This document shows positions 1 through 8,554 of a stretch of 55,559 bases of DNA, piece by piece (the stretch's first letter is position 1; each line of letters begins with the position of its first letter). The stretch covers positions 1-55,559 of the forward strand of contig CANJJB010000004.1 of the NCBI GenBank assembly GCA_947474635.1. Reading direction: 5' to 3'. Position numbers and translations under genes: made by a program. The DNA comes from Parachlamydiales bacterium (lineage in GTDB: Bacteria > Chlamydiota > Chlamydiia > Chlamydiales > Rhabdochlamydiaceae). The notes beneath the pieces are model-generated. The model did not search any database, was not told where the DNA came from, and saw only the letters and a list, made by a program, of their open reading frames with translations.

Positions 1-2217
1 CATGAGGCGGACAGAGCCCCCAGAGTATAATGAACAGGTACTCTCTAAAGACAGAGTGCTATTTGTAACAGTTGTTCCGCCTGTATAAGTATTCACATTA
101 TTGATTCTAAATATTCCGCCCCCTTCTAAGGCAAGAGCGCCTGCTCCTCTGATTACCCCGTTGAAATTTGTATTCTCAGCAGAATTAAGGATAAGCGTAT
201 TGGCTCCTAAGTTCACGAAGCTATTAGCAGTTCCACTTAAAGCACCGACTGTTTCGCTTGCTCGAAGGTTACTGATGTCAAACACTCCCGTCCCCGTTAT
301 GCTAATTGCACCCGCTAAACTACCCGTATGAATAGAAGATGTCCCGAGAGCTAACACGCCCGCATCTATCGTAGTTACTCCAGCATATGTGTTGTCACCT
401 GTTAGATAAAGAGCGCCGCTACCTGCTTTCGTAAGATTACTGAAGGTATTACCACCTGCTATGTTCCCAAAATAACTTAAGGTGTTTCCTTGCGTATCTA
501 AAGTGAGTGTAGTATCGCTGTCGATGAAAAGATCTTGAGAAAGAGTTGTTGAAGCACCTATTTGCAGAGTTGCTATCCCACGCGCACTTATCTCTCCACT
601 ACCTAAAGCGGATGCCTTAGCAATATTTAAAGTGCCACCGCTGATAGTTGTGCCGCCTGTATAGGTGCTTTCTCCACCTAAGTAAAAAGTGCCGCTGCCA
701 GATTTTGTAATATGGCCTCCACTTCCAGAAATTACCCCATTAAATGTAGAAGAGCCTGCAACATTTGTGATTAAGGTATTGCTTCCTAATTTCACTGCGT
801 TACTCGGACTGCCATCTAAAGCGCCGACTGTTACTCCAGCCTCAAGATTGCTGATATCAAAAACACCTGTTCCTCTAAATTCAATAGATCCTGACCAGCT
901 ACCTGTATGGATAGAGGGTGACCCCAAAGCAAGCGTTCCCTCATCTATTGTTAAAGGCCCTTGGTTAGTATTGCTACCGGTTAGATAAAGCGTGCCGCTA
1001 CCCACTTTCGTAAAGTGACTGTCTCCACTGATTACCCCACCAAATACAGAATCATTATCTGTGCCTGCTCTTAGTTTATTGCTTCCAAGAACAATGCTAC
1101 TATAAGCATTGCCGCTCAAATCTCCGATTGTTGTTGATTTGCCTTGGGCAATATCAAATGTCGCTATATTATTGGCATCTCCCATTAGAGTAAGAGATCC
1201 TTGAAAGTACAATGAACCTCTACCTTCTAAAAAAAGAGCGCTATTTATAACCGTCGTTCCGCCTGTGTAGGTATTAACATTCGTGATTTTGAACTGCTCT
1301 CCACCTTCTAAGATAAGCGCGCCACTCCCTTTGATGACCCCCTCAAAGTTCGTATTTTTAGCAGAGTTAAGAATGAGCGTATTGCCCCCTAAATTCACTA
1401 CGCTATTAGCAGTTCCGCTTAAAGCGCCAACTGCTGCACTTGCCTCAAGGTTGCTGATGTCAAATATCCCTGTTCCCGTTAGGCTAATTGCGCTTGCTAA
1501 GCTACCCGTATGAATAAACGGTGACCCAAGAGCTAACGTGCCACCATCTACCGTAGTAACTCCAGCAAATGTATTGTTCCCGCTCAAGTAAAGTGTCCCG
1601 CCCCCTGCTTTTGTAAGGTTACTAAAAGCATTGCCTCCTGCAATATTTCCAAAACAACTTAAGGTTTTTCCTTGCGTATCTAGAGTGAGTGTCGTATCAC
1701 TATCGATGAAAAGATCTTGAGAAAAAGCAGTTGAAGATCTTATCTGAAGTGTTGCCTCTCCACTTGCGCTGATCACTCCACTGCCTAAGCTATAGGCCCC
1801 AGTGATATTTAAAGTGCCGCCGCTGATGGTTGTGCCGCCTGTATAGGTATTGTCTCCACCTAAGTAAAAAGTGCCGCTGCCAGATTTTGTAAGATGTCCC
1901 CCACTTCCAGAAATTATCCCATCAAAGGTAGAAGAGCCTGCAACATCTGTCACTAAGGTATTACTCCCTAAGATAACTGCATTACTTGAAGTGCCATCTA
2001 AAGCGGCAACTGTTACTTCTGCCTCAAGATTACTAATGTCAAAAATCCCTGTTCCACCAAATACAATAGGGCCCGACCAACTACCTGTATGAATAGACGG
2101 CGATCCCAAAGCAAGCGTTCCCTCATTGATCGTTACAGGGCCCTTATTTGTATTGCTACCAGTTAAGTAAAGAGTTCCAGAGCCCACTTTTACAAGATGG
2201 CTGCCATCTCCTGAAAT
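1..2217 (-). repeat. Tandem DNA-level duplication inside the autotransporter gene, period 1182 bp
   Basis: Positions 1-1035 align with 1183-2217 at a constant offset of 1182 bp (394 codons), with many substitutions but no visible frame change. For example 101-331 corresponds to 1283-1513 and 689-919 to 1871-2101. The left copy may continue beyond the window. Within each unit the shorter beta-strand repeats recur, so this is a higher-order repeat layered on the protein repeat. Confidence 0.8.
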
Positions 2218-4932
2218 ATTACCCGCACATGTCAGAGCATTTTCTTGGGTATCGACTGTGAATGCTACGCCTGCTCCCATCTCGATATTTTGATGAGCCG
2301 TAATGCTCGGTGATCCCGCCTGAAGCGTTGTTTGATTGCCCACCGCTAAAGTCCCACTTCCTAAAGCGCTGTCAGAGCCAATATTCAAAATGCCGCTATT
2401 TAAAGTAGTGCCTCCTGAATAGGTACTACTGCCCCCTAAGAAAAAAGTCCCGCTGCCAGATTTTATAAGGCTTCCGCCACTTCCAGAAATCGTCCCATTG
2501 AATGTTGCAGTACCTGTAAACGTTGTTGCAAGAGCATTACCACCTAGTACAACAAAATCACTTGCGCCCCCTTCTAATACTCCTACTGCAACAGGCGTAC
2601 CTAGCATCACTCCGCTAATATCAAACGTAGCAGGCCTGCCCAAACTCCCTGAAAGCTGAATCAGCGGGGTATTCGGTATAAGTCCCATCCCTTCCAAAGC
2701 AAGAGTAGCTGCGCCCTCAATTGTCGTTGCACCCTGGTAAGTATTGCTCCCGCTTAAAGTAAGCGCACCTTCTCCTCCGACTGTAAGCCCACCCTCATCC
2801 GAAATCACCCCACCAAAAGTTGAGCTCCCCTGGCACTGCGTTGTAAGCGTATTAGGTCCCAATTTCACTTGATCAGAACTATTGCCTGATAAAGCACCGA
2901 TCGTTGTCCCGCTATTGAGTCCGCTAATATCAAATACCCCACCGTTTCCAGGTGTTCCCGCAAGTGAAACTGCTCCTTGCACGCTACCACTACTACCCCC
3001 CTTCACACCCAGAACAAGAGTACTATCTGCAATGTTGGTTGCTCCCGCATATGTATTAGTGTTTCTGAGTGTAAGCTGTCCTCCTCCTGCTAAGTTGAAG
3101 CCCCCTACATCACTGATCACCCCATCAAATGTCGTTGTCTTATTTGTATTTGTTGTGAGGGTATTTGCTCCAAGATGCACCGCATCAAAACTATTGCCAC
3201 TGAAAGGCCCGATAGTAACTGCGCCTGTATGCCCACTAATATCAAAAGTAGCGCCACTTGTTACATCCAGCCCCTGAAGACTGACTGCCCCCGTCCTTAA
3301 TAAGGCTCCCGCGTTTTGCAGTGCAAGCGTTCCCGATAAAATCGTCGTGCCCCCACTATAAGTATGCTGTCCTAAAAATTGAACGCTCCCTGTCTGCTGA
3401 CCAGAAATCCCTACCGTAACTCCTGCTCCCTTTCCTGATCCCGGCGTATAAGATCCACCTGGCAGCGTCTCCTTGCTATCATCTCCCATGCTCTCACCTA
3501 GTACCACAGCGCTTCCCACGCTCGGTGCAAACATAAGATGCGCGCCTGTCATTGCAAAAATATCAGAGCCGCCCGTAGCGCCAGCTCCCCCTTTAGATGA
3601 ACCAGGCAGGCCAGCTACTGTAGAACACCCCGTAACTTTTACCCCATCTAGAATACTGACAGTTGCTCCATTCATCACAAAAAGTGCGCCCCCAAAACCT
3701 GCACCGCCGCCACCACCAGACGAACTTCCCTGTCCTCCTCCGATCCCTCCTATGCCAGCGTTAGCTCCCAAATAACCACCGCCGCCACCTCCACCAAAAC
3801 CCCCACTACCTGCTACAAAATCTGCACCGTATGTCGCAGCGCCGCCTCCTCCAAATCCTCCGCTTCCTCCCGGCGTTCCGCCCCCACCACCAAAGCCTCC
3901 AGAGCCGCCGTAGTGCCTCTTACTAGAGTACCCCGCACCGCCCCCACCACCACCGCCTATATTATAGACAGTAGACCCTGAGCCTCCTGCATAACTTCCA
4001 GCGCCCCCTTTATATCCACCTGCGCCTCCCCCATACGAAACATAGCTATGATGATCTTTAACGTAAGATTGCCCCGCGCCGCCCCCGCCGCCGTGATGTC
4101 CTCCAGGTTCTGCCCCGCACCCGCCTCCCCCTTTTCCTGCTGGAAAAGGACAAAAAATGGCTAAAAGCCCGAGGCCCCCGCTTTCCGCCTCAACCTTATT
4201 AGAACCCCCAGATCCTGAATAAGTTTCCCCTGCAGAGTATCCACCGCCACCGCCGCCACCGTAATAATGCTTTTTACTAGAGCCCCCATCTCCAAAGGCT
4301 CCCACACCACCGCCGCCACCGCCGCCTGTTTTAGACTCGAAGTAAGATGCTCCCCCGCGCCCGCCCATTCCACCACCGGCATATCCTTTACTTTCGCTAC
4401 CAAAGGCTCCATCGCCACCATGTGCTACCGCATTTGTAATCTCTACATTTTGCAGCGTCAGATTTGTTGGATAACTCGGATGCTGACGCACAAAAATTGC
4501 GCCGCCAGAACCCATACCACCACCAGAGCCAGCGCCCCCTTGAGCTACTCCATTTTGAATCTGTATATTTTGAATATTCACTGCACCCTGACTCACAAAG
4601 AAAGGACGGAACTTCCCATTTCCATCGATCACATTGTTATTTCCTTCAATGGTGAATGTAGAGCTGCTAGTCCCTCCCCAATTCAATATAGGAAGTGCAT
4701 CATTGAGTGTGATGGTCCCCAAATTAGGAGCAAGTGTGATCATGCTACTGCACGGATGTTTATTGGCTTGATTGATGCAGTAGCGCAAGTCCCCTTTTTT
4801 ACCGCAGAGTGATCCCGTTCCCCATGGCAACGCATTATCGCCTGGCTCTGTCACTGTGTAATTATTTCCAAGCAGCTCTACAGCGCTCAGCAAAAAAAGA
4901 GAAAAAGCTCTGACCCATATTTTGTAGTTCAT
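1..4932 (-). CDS. Giant autotransporter-type surface protein, 5' part only (runs off the left edge)
   Basis: An open frame of 1,644 codons starts at the ATG complementary to 4930-4932 and has no stop before the window edge, so the C-terminal part and any beta-barrel are unseen. The N-terminus (MNYKIWVRAFSLFLLSAVELL) looks like a signal peptide. Around residues 45-60 a stretch reading DLRYCINQAN resembles the CSLREAI-type motif of secreted beta-helix proteins. Residues about 125-460 are extremely glycine-rich with Gly-Gly-Gly runs. From about residue 480 onward there are repeats of the form LTKSGSGTFYLGG..NTYTGGTT, which match autotransporter-associated beta-strand repeats. The family forms long surface beta-helices used in adhesion. 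No good Shine-Dalgarno precedes the start. Divergent from the GxxExxY gene. Adhesin function is inferred from architecture only. Confidence 0.88.
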   Translation of the reverse strand, partial: MNYKIWVRAFSLFLLSAVELLGNNYTVTEPGDNALPWGTGSLCGKKGDLRYCINQANKHPCSSMITLAPNLGTITLNDALPILNWGGTSSSTFTIEGNNNVIDGNGKFRPFFVSQGAVNIQNIQIQNGVAQGGAGSGGGMGSGGAIFVRQHPSYPTNLTLQNVEITNAVAHGGDGAFGSESKGYAGGGMGGRGGASYFESKTGGGGGGGVGAFGDGGSSKKHYYGGGGGGGYSAGETYSGSGGSNKVEAESGGLGLLAIFCPFPAGKGGGGCGAEPGGHHGGGGGAGQSYVKDHHSYVSYGGGAGGYKGGAGSYAGGSGSTVYNIGGGGGGGAGYSSKRHYGGSGGFGGGGGTPGGSGGFGGGGAATYGADFVAGSGGFGGGGGGGYLGANAGIGGIGGGQGSSSGGGGGAGFGGALFVMNGATVSILDGVKVTGCSTVAGLPGSSKGGAGATGGSDIFAMTGAHLMFAPSVGSAVVLGESMGDDSKETLPGGSYTPGSGKGAGVTVGISGQQTGSVQFLGQHTYSGGTTILSGTLALQNAGALLRTGAVSLQGLDVTSGATFDISGHTGAVTIGPFSGNSFDAVHLGANTLTTNTNKTTTFDGVISDVGGFNLAGGGQLTLRNTNTYAGATNIADSTLVLGVKGGSSGSVQGAVSLAGTPGNGGVFDISGLNSGTTIGALSGNSSDQVKLGPNTLTTQCQGSSTFGGVISDEGGLTVGGEGALTLSGSNTYQGATTIEGAATLALEGMGLIPNTPLIQLSGSLGRPATFDISGVMLGTPVAVGVLEGGASDFVVLGGNALATTFTGTATFNGTISGSGGSLIKSGSGTFFLGGSSTYSGGTTLNSGILNIGSDSALGSGTLAVGNQTTLQAGSPSITAHQNIEMGAGVAFTVDTQENALTCAGNISGDGSHLVKVGSGTLYLTGSNTNKGPVTINEGTLALGSPSIHTGSWSGPIVFGGTGIFDISNLEAEVTVAALDGTSSNAVILGSNTLVTDVAGSSTFDGIISGSGGHLTKSGSGTFYLGGDNTYTGGTTISGGTLNITGAYSLGSGVISASGEATLQIRSSTAFSQDLFIDSDTTLTLDTQGKTLSCFGNIAGGNAFSNLTKAGGGTLYLSGNNTFAGVTTVDGGTLALGSPFIHTGSLASAISLTGTGIFDISNLEASAAVGALSGTANSVVNLGGNTLILNSAKNTNFEGVIKGSGALILEGGEQFKITNVNTYTGGTTVINSALFLEGRGSLYFQGSLTLMGDANNIATFDIAQGKSTTIGDLSGNAYSSIVLGSNKLRAGTDNDSVFGGVISGDSHFTKVGSGTLYLTGSNTNQGPLTIDEGTLALGSPSIHTGSWSGSIEFRGTGVFDISNLEAGVTVGALDGSPSNAVKLGSNTLITNVAGSSTFNGVISGSGGHITKSGSGTFYLGGESTYTGGTTISGGTLNIAKASALGSGEISARGIATLQIGASTTLSQDLFIDSDTTLTLDTQGNTLSYFGNIAGGNTFSNLTKAGSGALYLTGDNTYAGVTTIDAGVLALGTSSIHTGSLAGAISITGTGVFDISNLRASETVGALSGTANSFVNLGANTLILNSAENTNFNGVIRGAGALALEGGGIFRINNVNTYTGGTTVTNSTLSLESTCSLYSGGSVRLM

Positions 4933-5075
4933 AAATTTTCAGATAACAGAAAATTCTTTTTATACAAAAACAAATAATCTTTTTTTATTGAAAATAAAAT
5001 AAAAAATAGCCTTATTACGTAATTCGCTGGGCATTGGGGATAGTATTAAAATCTTCTATGTTGTATCTTGTCTGA

Positions 5076-5501
5076 ATGAACCATCTTAAAATGCAAAATT
5101 TTACCACCACTGAGATCACAGAGCACGCAGAGAAAAATTCAGATCTGACGGGAAAAATCATAGGAGCAGCCATTGAAGTTCATCGAGAATTAGGTCCGGG
5201 GTTGTTAGAGTCTGCCTATGAAGCCTGTCTCATCTACGAACTTCGGCTGAAATGTTTTAAAGTCGAGCACCAAAAACCACAACCCGTTTTCTACAAAGAC
5301 ATTATGCTTGAGTGCGGCTATCGTCTTGATTTAGTTGTGGAAGATCAAGTGATTATAGAAATTAAATCTGTAGATGCCTTAGCTCCGATACATAAAGCGC
5401 AGCTATTGTCCTATTTAAAATTGTCCGGATGCAAAGTAGGATTGCTCATTAATTTTAATGTAAAAATTCTGAAAGATGGAGTTTGTCGTATGGTCTCTTA
5501 A
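5076..5501 (+). CDS. GxxExxY family protein (PD-(D/E)XK-like)
   Basis: A 141-residue protein with the core GAAIEVHRELGPGLLESAYE that defines the GxxExxY family, and a later LDLVVEDQVIIEIKS stretch that fits the PD-(D/E)XK nuclease-like fold to which the family is assigned. The biochemical role of the family is not established. The start is uncertain: ATG 5076 or ATG 5091, neither with a clear Shine-Dalgarno. The residues TTEITEHAE just after the start are encoded by a 26-bp sequence (5107-5132) that recurs inverted one base after the stop codon, so the gene sits between inverted repeats. A truncated copy of its 3' end follows at 5623. The gene looks like the body of a small repetitive or mobile element rather than a housekeeping gene. 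Confidence 0.85.
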   Translation: MNHLKMQNFTTTEITEHAEKNSDLTGKIIGAAIEVHRELGPGLLESAYEACLIYELRLKCFKVEHQKPQPVFYKDIMLECGYRLDLVVEDQVIIEIKSVDALAPIHKAQLLSYLKLSGCKVGLLINFNVKILKDGVCRMVS

Positions 5502-5529
5502 TACTCTGTGTTCTCCGTGAGCTCTGTGG
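5107..5529. repeat. Inverted repeats bounding the GxxExxY gene (candidate mobile unit)
   Basis: The left repeat is 5107-5132, inside the start of the gene. The right repeat is 5503-5529, beginning one base after the stop, in inverted orientation. 21 of 26 positions of the left copy match the reverse complement of the right one. The unit is about 423 bp. No transposase is seen, so mobility would need a helper or another mechanism. Calling it mobile is an inference. Confidence 0.6.
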
Positions 5530-5585
5530 TGGGCTTGTGGGTGCAGTTCAACCACATGTAGGATGAACCGGACCGAGATCCTAAA

Positions 5586-5704
5586 CCACAGAGCTCACGG
5601 AGAACACAGAGTCAGAGAGCCGATTAATTTTAATGTGAAAATTCTGAAAGATGGAGTTTGTCGTATGGTCTCTTAATACTCTGTGTTCTCCGTGAGCTCT
5701 GTGG
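5586..5704. repeat. MITE-like internal-deletion derivative of the GxxExxY unit
   Basis: 5586-5612 is a copy of the terminal repeat in left-end orientation. After ten bases, 5623-5711 repeats 5448-5536 (the last 51 coding bases, the stop, and the right inverted repeat) with one mismatch in 89 bases. The result is a 119-bp unit with perfect 27-bp inverted ends (5586-5612 and 5678-5704) and the gene body missing. A further imperfect inverted pair flanks it (5536-5572 against 5717-5756). Confidence 0.65.
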
Positions 5705-5771
5705 TGGGCTTTTGAATCCGGCTCTCCCACATAGGTAACAGTTTGATTCACCCACATGGTTGAAAAATTTG

Positions 5772-6572
5772 ATGGAAAAGCTTCCAAAAATTTGCGCAAG
5801 ATATCTAATATGCATTTTAGTTATTTTCTGTTTCTCTTCTCTTTTTGGACAAGAGCCCGAGCGCATCCTCTATCTCTCCATCCCCAAGTCAGGCACGCAC
5901 CTTTTAAAAAAAGCAATCGAACTACTCACACACAAGCCCACACGCTGGATCGGCTTGAGCGAAGTTGCTCAGTTCACTCCTTATAAAGATCTCTCATCAG
6001 GCCCCGGTATCACAGGAGGTCACATCTTTCCAGAAATGGAGTGCATCCACCTTAATTTTTCTAACCGCTACTACAAGATCTTACTCATCCGCGATCCAAG
6101 AGATGTGATGTTAGGATTTATGCACCATCTCTTTCACGGACTTACCTGGAGTGCATGTCCAACATTTGATCTCGAAAGATTTCAATCCCTTTCTTTCGAT
6201 GAGCGCCTCCAAGAAACACTTCTCTTTCCTTACCGCAACCCCTCAAGCTGCTTTCCACTTGCAACCACTTGGATGCACGATCCTTCCGTACTTGTCATAC
6301 GCTTCGAAGATCTCATCGGAGAAAAAGGGGGCGGCAGCTATGACAAACAACTACACACTCTCCAAACCCTTACTAACTTTTTACAAATAGAAATCTCCCC
6401 CGAAGAACTTGCCACCATCGCAGATCAACTCTTCGGTGGCACCTGGACATTCCGCAAAGGACAGATCGGATCTTGGAAAGAAGCCTTCTCCGAAGACAAC
6501 AAATCTCTCTTCAAAAAGCTCCTCGGACAAACTCTCATCGACTGGGGCTACGAGCACGACAGCAATTGGTAA
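5772..6572 (+). CDS. Sulfotransferase-family protein with an export-type N-terminus
   Basis: About 266 residues. LSIPKSGTHLLKKA near the N-terminus matches the 5'-phosphosulfate-binding loop of PAPS-dependent sulfotransferases. LLIRDPRDVMLGFMHH matches the 3'-phosphate-binding motif, and FRKGQIGSWKEAF near the C-terminus matches the conserved RKGxxGxWK element. These enzymes transfer sulfate from PAPS to hydroxyl or amino groups. The N-terminus (KLPKICARYLICILVIFCFSSLFGQ) is basic then hydrophobic, like a signal peptide. That is odd for an enzyme needing cytosolic PAPS, unless it is delivered to the host. ATG 5772 is preferred; TTG 5760 is the other in-frame choice, and neither has a clear Shine-Dalgarno. 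It lies directly after the MITE-like repeat. The substrate is unknown. Confidence 0.8.
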   Translation: MEKLPKICARYLICILVIFCFSSLFGQEPERILYLSIPKSGTHLLKKAIELLTHKPTRWIGLSEVAQFTPYKDLSSGPGITGGHIFPEMECIHLNFSNRYYKILLIRDPRDVMLGFMHHLFHGLTWSACPTFDLERFQSLSFDERLQETLLFPYRNPSSCFPLATTWMHDPSVLVIRFEDLIGEKGGGSYDKQLHTLQTLTNFLQIEISPEELATIADQLFGGTWTFRKGQIGSWKEAFSEDNKSLFKKLLGQTLIDWGYEHDSNW

Positions 6573-6627
6573 TTTTATTTGTACAAAAAATAAATTTTAT
6601 TTATGTTCCAGTAAAATGGAGCCTCCC

Positions 6628-8538
6628 ATGAACTATAAGCGCCTCAGCTATCTTCTTCTCACATCACCTCTCTTACTTCATGCGACTACCTCTCCAGAAA
6701 ACCCCTCTCAACCCTGTGAGAGCACCCACGATCTCAACCGCGTCTCCATTCGCCACATAGAATCCAAAGGTCTTGGCTACAACCAGGGTTACACAACCCT
6801 TGAAGGGTTCTTTGTTCCCCTATCTGCTTTAAACACCCGTTGGGTTCCCTTTTTAGATGTCAGAGGCCATATCTTCAATAACAGTAAGCCCGCTGCCAAT
6901 GCAGGCATTGGTCTTCGTTACATCGAGTCAAGAGTGTGGGGTGGCAACATCTATTACGATTACCGCAAAACTCGTGAGCGCAATTACAACCAAGTCTCTT
7001 TTGGATTTGAGTCACTTGGCAGATACCTTGATTACCGCATCAATGGTTACTTTCCTGTAGGTAAACACAAGGGATCTCTTTCAGATGCTAGCTTTGATCA
7101 TTTCTCAGGTAACTCTCTTTACCTTGCGCGTAAGCAAGAGCTAGCTCTCAAAGGCACCAACGCAGAAGTGGGCGTTCACATTGCTAAAGTTAAAGGGATC
7201 GACTTTTATAGCGCACTCGGGCCTTACTACTTTGCAAATGATACGAAGCACACCTTCGGTGGTGAGTTCAGAATAGGTATGGATGTGCTCAATATCTTAC
7301 GCATTGAAGGCAATACCTCTTACGATCACCTCTTCAAATGGATCGGGCAAGGGCAGATTAGCCTCTCTTACGCCTTCACTCCCAAAAAGATGAGCCGGAA
7401 AGAGAAAAAAGGGAGCTGCTCATTCCACGGGCTGGTGCGTGATAGAGCCTTCCAGCGTGTAGACAAACAAGAAATCATTGTAGTTACAACTCAGAAAAAA
7501 AAGAGCGTAGCGATTAACCCGCTAACGGGCCAGCCTTATACCATCTGGTTTGTGGATAACACGAGCCACTCTCAAGGGACGCATGAGTCGCCTTTTAATA
7601 CGCTTGCTAATGCTCAAGCTGCATCTGGCCCTAATGATATCATTGCGGTGCTGCCTGGCGATGGGACGGATAAAGGGATGAATCAGGGGATTGTATTACA
7701 AGATGGCCAGAAGCTGTGGGGGATGAGCGTTCTCCATGCGCTCCCTACAACCTTGGGAAAGATTACGATCAAGCCGCTCGCCAGTCAGATGCCCCTGTTA
7801 AGTAATAGTGGAGGAGATGTTGTAACTGGCGCCAATAGTAATGACATCGAGGGGTTAAGGATTGTTCAGACTGCTTCCACAAGCTATGGAATTAACATCT
7901 TGAATAAAACCGGAACCTATACCGTTGCAAACAATATCATTTCTACAACTAATAGCGGGTGTGGGCTCAGTATACAAACTATCAATTCACTCGGGACAAG
8001 TCAGATTGTTAATAACACCTTCTTAGGAGCAGATAACACTCCGAATAGGGGCGTTCGTATAGACCAGTGTCAGGGACATTTTATGATTAGCAATAACCTC
8101 TTCACCGGAACAGATGCATCTAGTGGACTTGTTATAGGCATATTTATTGGTATAGGGTCATCCATAGAGCCCCTCACTTCAACTGTCCAATATTCTATTG
8201 TAGGCAATACGATCAATCTTAAGCCAACTCTAGCAACCGCAGTACAGGGCATCTCTCTCCTTCCGCAGAACTCTTTCCAAACCGCTTCGGTGTTTATCGC
8301 AGATAATCAGGTTCAAAATGTCCTTGGCAAACGATATGATGAAACTATCACATCCTATTCGGCGGGGATATCTTCTCACATATATCCTACTACCAGTGTA
8401 ACCTTAAGAAATAACAAAGTGACAACGTTAGATCCGGCTATTCCCGCTTATTTTCTAGCTGATGCTGGCACCCGAGGGCCATCAGCTCAAGCTAACGTAG
8501 CGCCCGATAACGTTGGAAGAGTACAATATGGGGAATAA
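6628..8538 (+). CDS. Inverse autotransporter (intimin/invasin-type barrel) with beta-helix passenger
   Basis: The frame is open from 6409, but ATG 6628 is the likely start: GGAG lies seven bases upstream and the protein then begins with a signal peptide (MNYKRLSYLLLTSPLLLHA). It has 636 residues. Residues about 30-260 show alternating strands with FLDVRGHIFNN, GGNIYYDYRKTR and FGFESLGRYLDYRINGYFP, the pattern of the inverse autotransporter beta-barrel. A linker follows, then about 260 residues rich in short Asn-containing repeats (IVNNTFLG, MISNNLFTG) typical of a right-handed parallel beta-helix. The barrel-first order means the passenger is C-terminal, as in intimin. The likely role is surface display or adhesion. 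No lysin-motif domain is visible. It may share a transcript with the sulfotransferase 55 bp upstream. Confidence 0.82.
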   Translation: MNYKRLSYLLLTSPLLLHATTSPENPSQPCESTHDLNRVSIRHIESKGLGYNQGYTTLEGFFVPLSALNTRWVPFLDVRGHIFNNSKPAANAGIGLRYIESRVWGGNIYYDYRKTRERNYNQVSFGFESLGRYLDYRINGYFPVGKHKGSLSDASFDHFSGNSLYLARKQELALKGTNAEVGVHIAKVKGIDFYSALGPYYFANDTKHTFGGEFRIGMDVLNILRIEGNTSYDHLFKWIGQGQISLSYAFTPKKMSRKEKKGSCSFHGLVRDRAFQRVDKQEIIVVTTQKKKSVAINPLTGQPYTIWFVDNTSHSQGTHESPFNTLANAQAASGPNDIIAVLPGDGTDKGMNQGIVLQDGQKLWGMSVLHALPTTLGKITIKPLASQMPLLSNSGGDVVTGANSNDIEGLRIVQTASTSYGINILNKTGTYTVANNIISTTNSGCGLSIQTINSLGTSQIVNNTFLGADNTPNRGVRIDQCQGHFMISNNLFTGTDASSGLVIGIFIGIGSSIEPLTSTVQYSIVGNTINLKPTLATAVQGISLLPQNSFQTASVFIADNQVQNVLGKRYDETITSYSAGISSHIYPTTSVTLRNNKVTTLDPAIPAYFLADAGTRGPSAQANVAPDNVGRVQYGE

Positions 8539-8554
8539 TACCAACCGTAGGCAG

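Noticed and set aside
1-2400. CRISPR-like regular repeats in the first kilobases
   Set aside because: Repeats are in frame, imperfect and translate into beta-strand repeats; there are no unique spacers of constant length.
101-4812. Many proline-rich plus-strand open frames
   Set aside because: They are antisense shadows of the glycine-rich autotransporter frame on the minus strand, which runs unbroken through the whole region.
5581-5866. Short minus-strand open frames between the GxxExxY and sulfotransferase genes
   Set aside because: They arise from the inverted repeat copies and have no Shine-Dalgarno or family resemblance.
6409-6627. Longer N-terminus for the inverse autotransporter starting at 6409
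   Set aside because: It would overlap the sulfotransferase gene and hide the signal peptide; ATG 6628 has a Shine-Dalgarno and starts with a leader.
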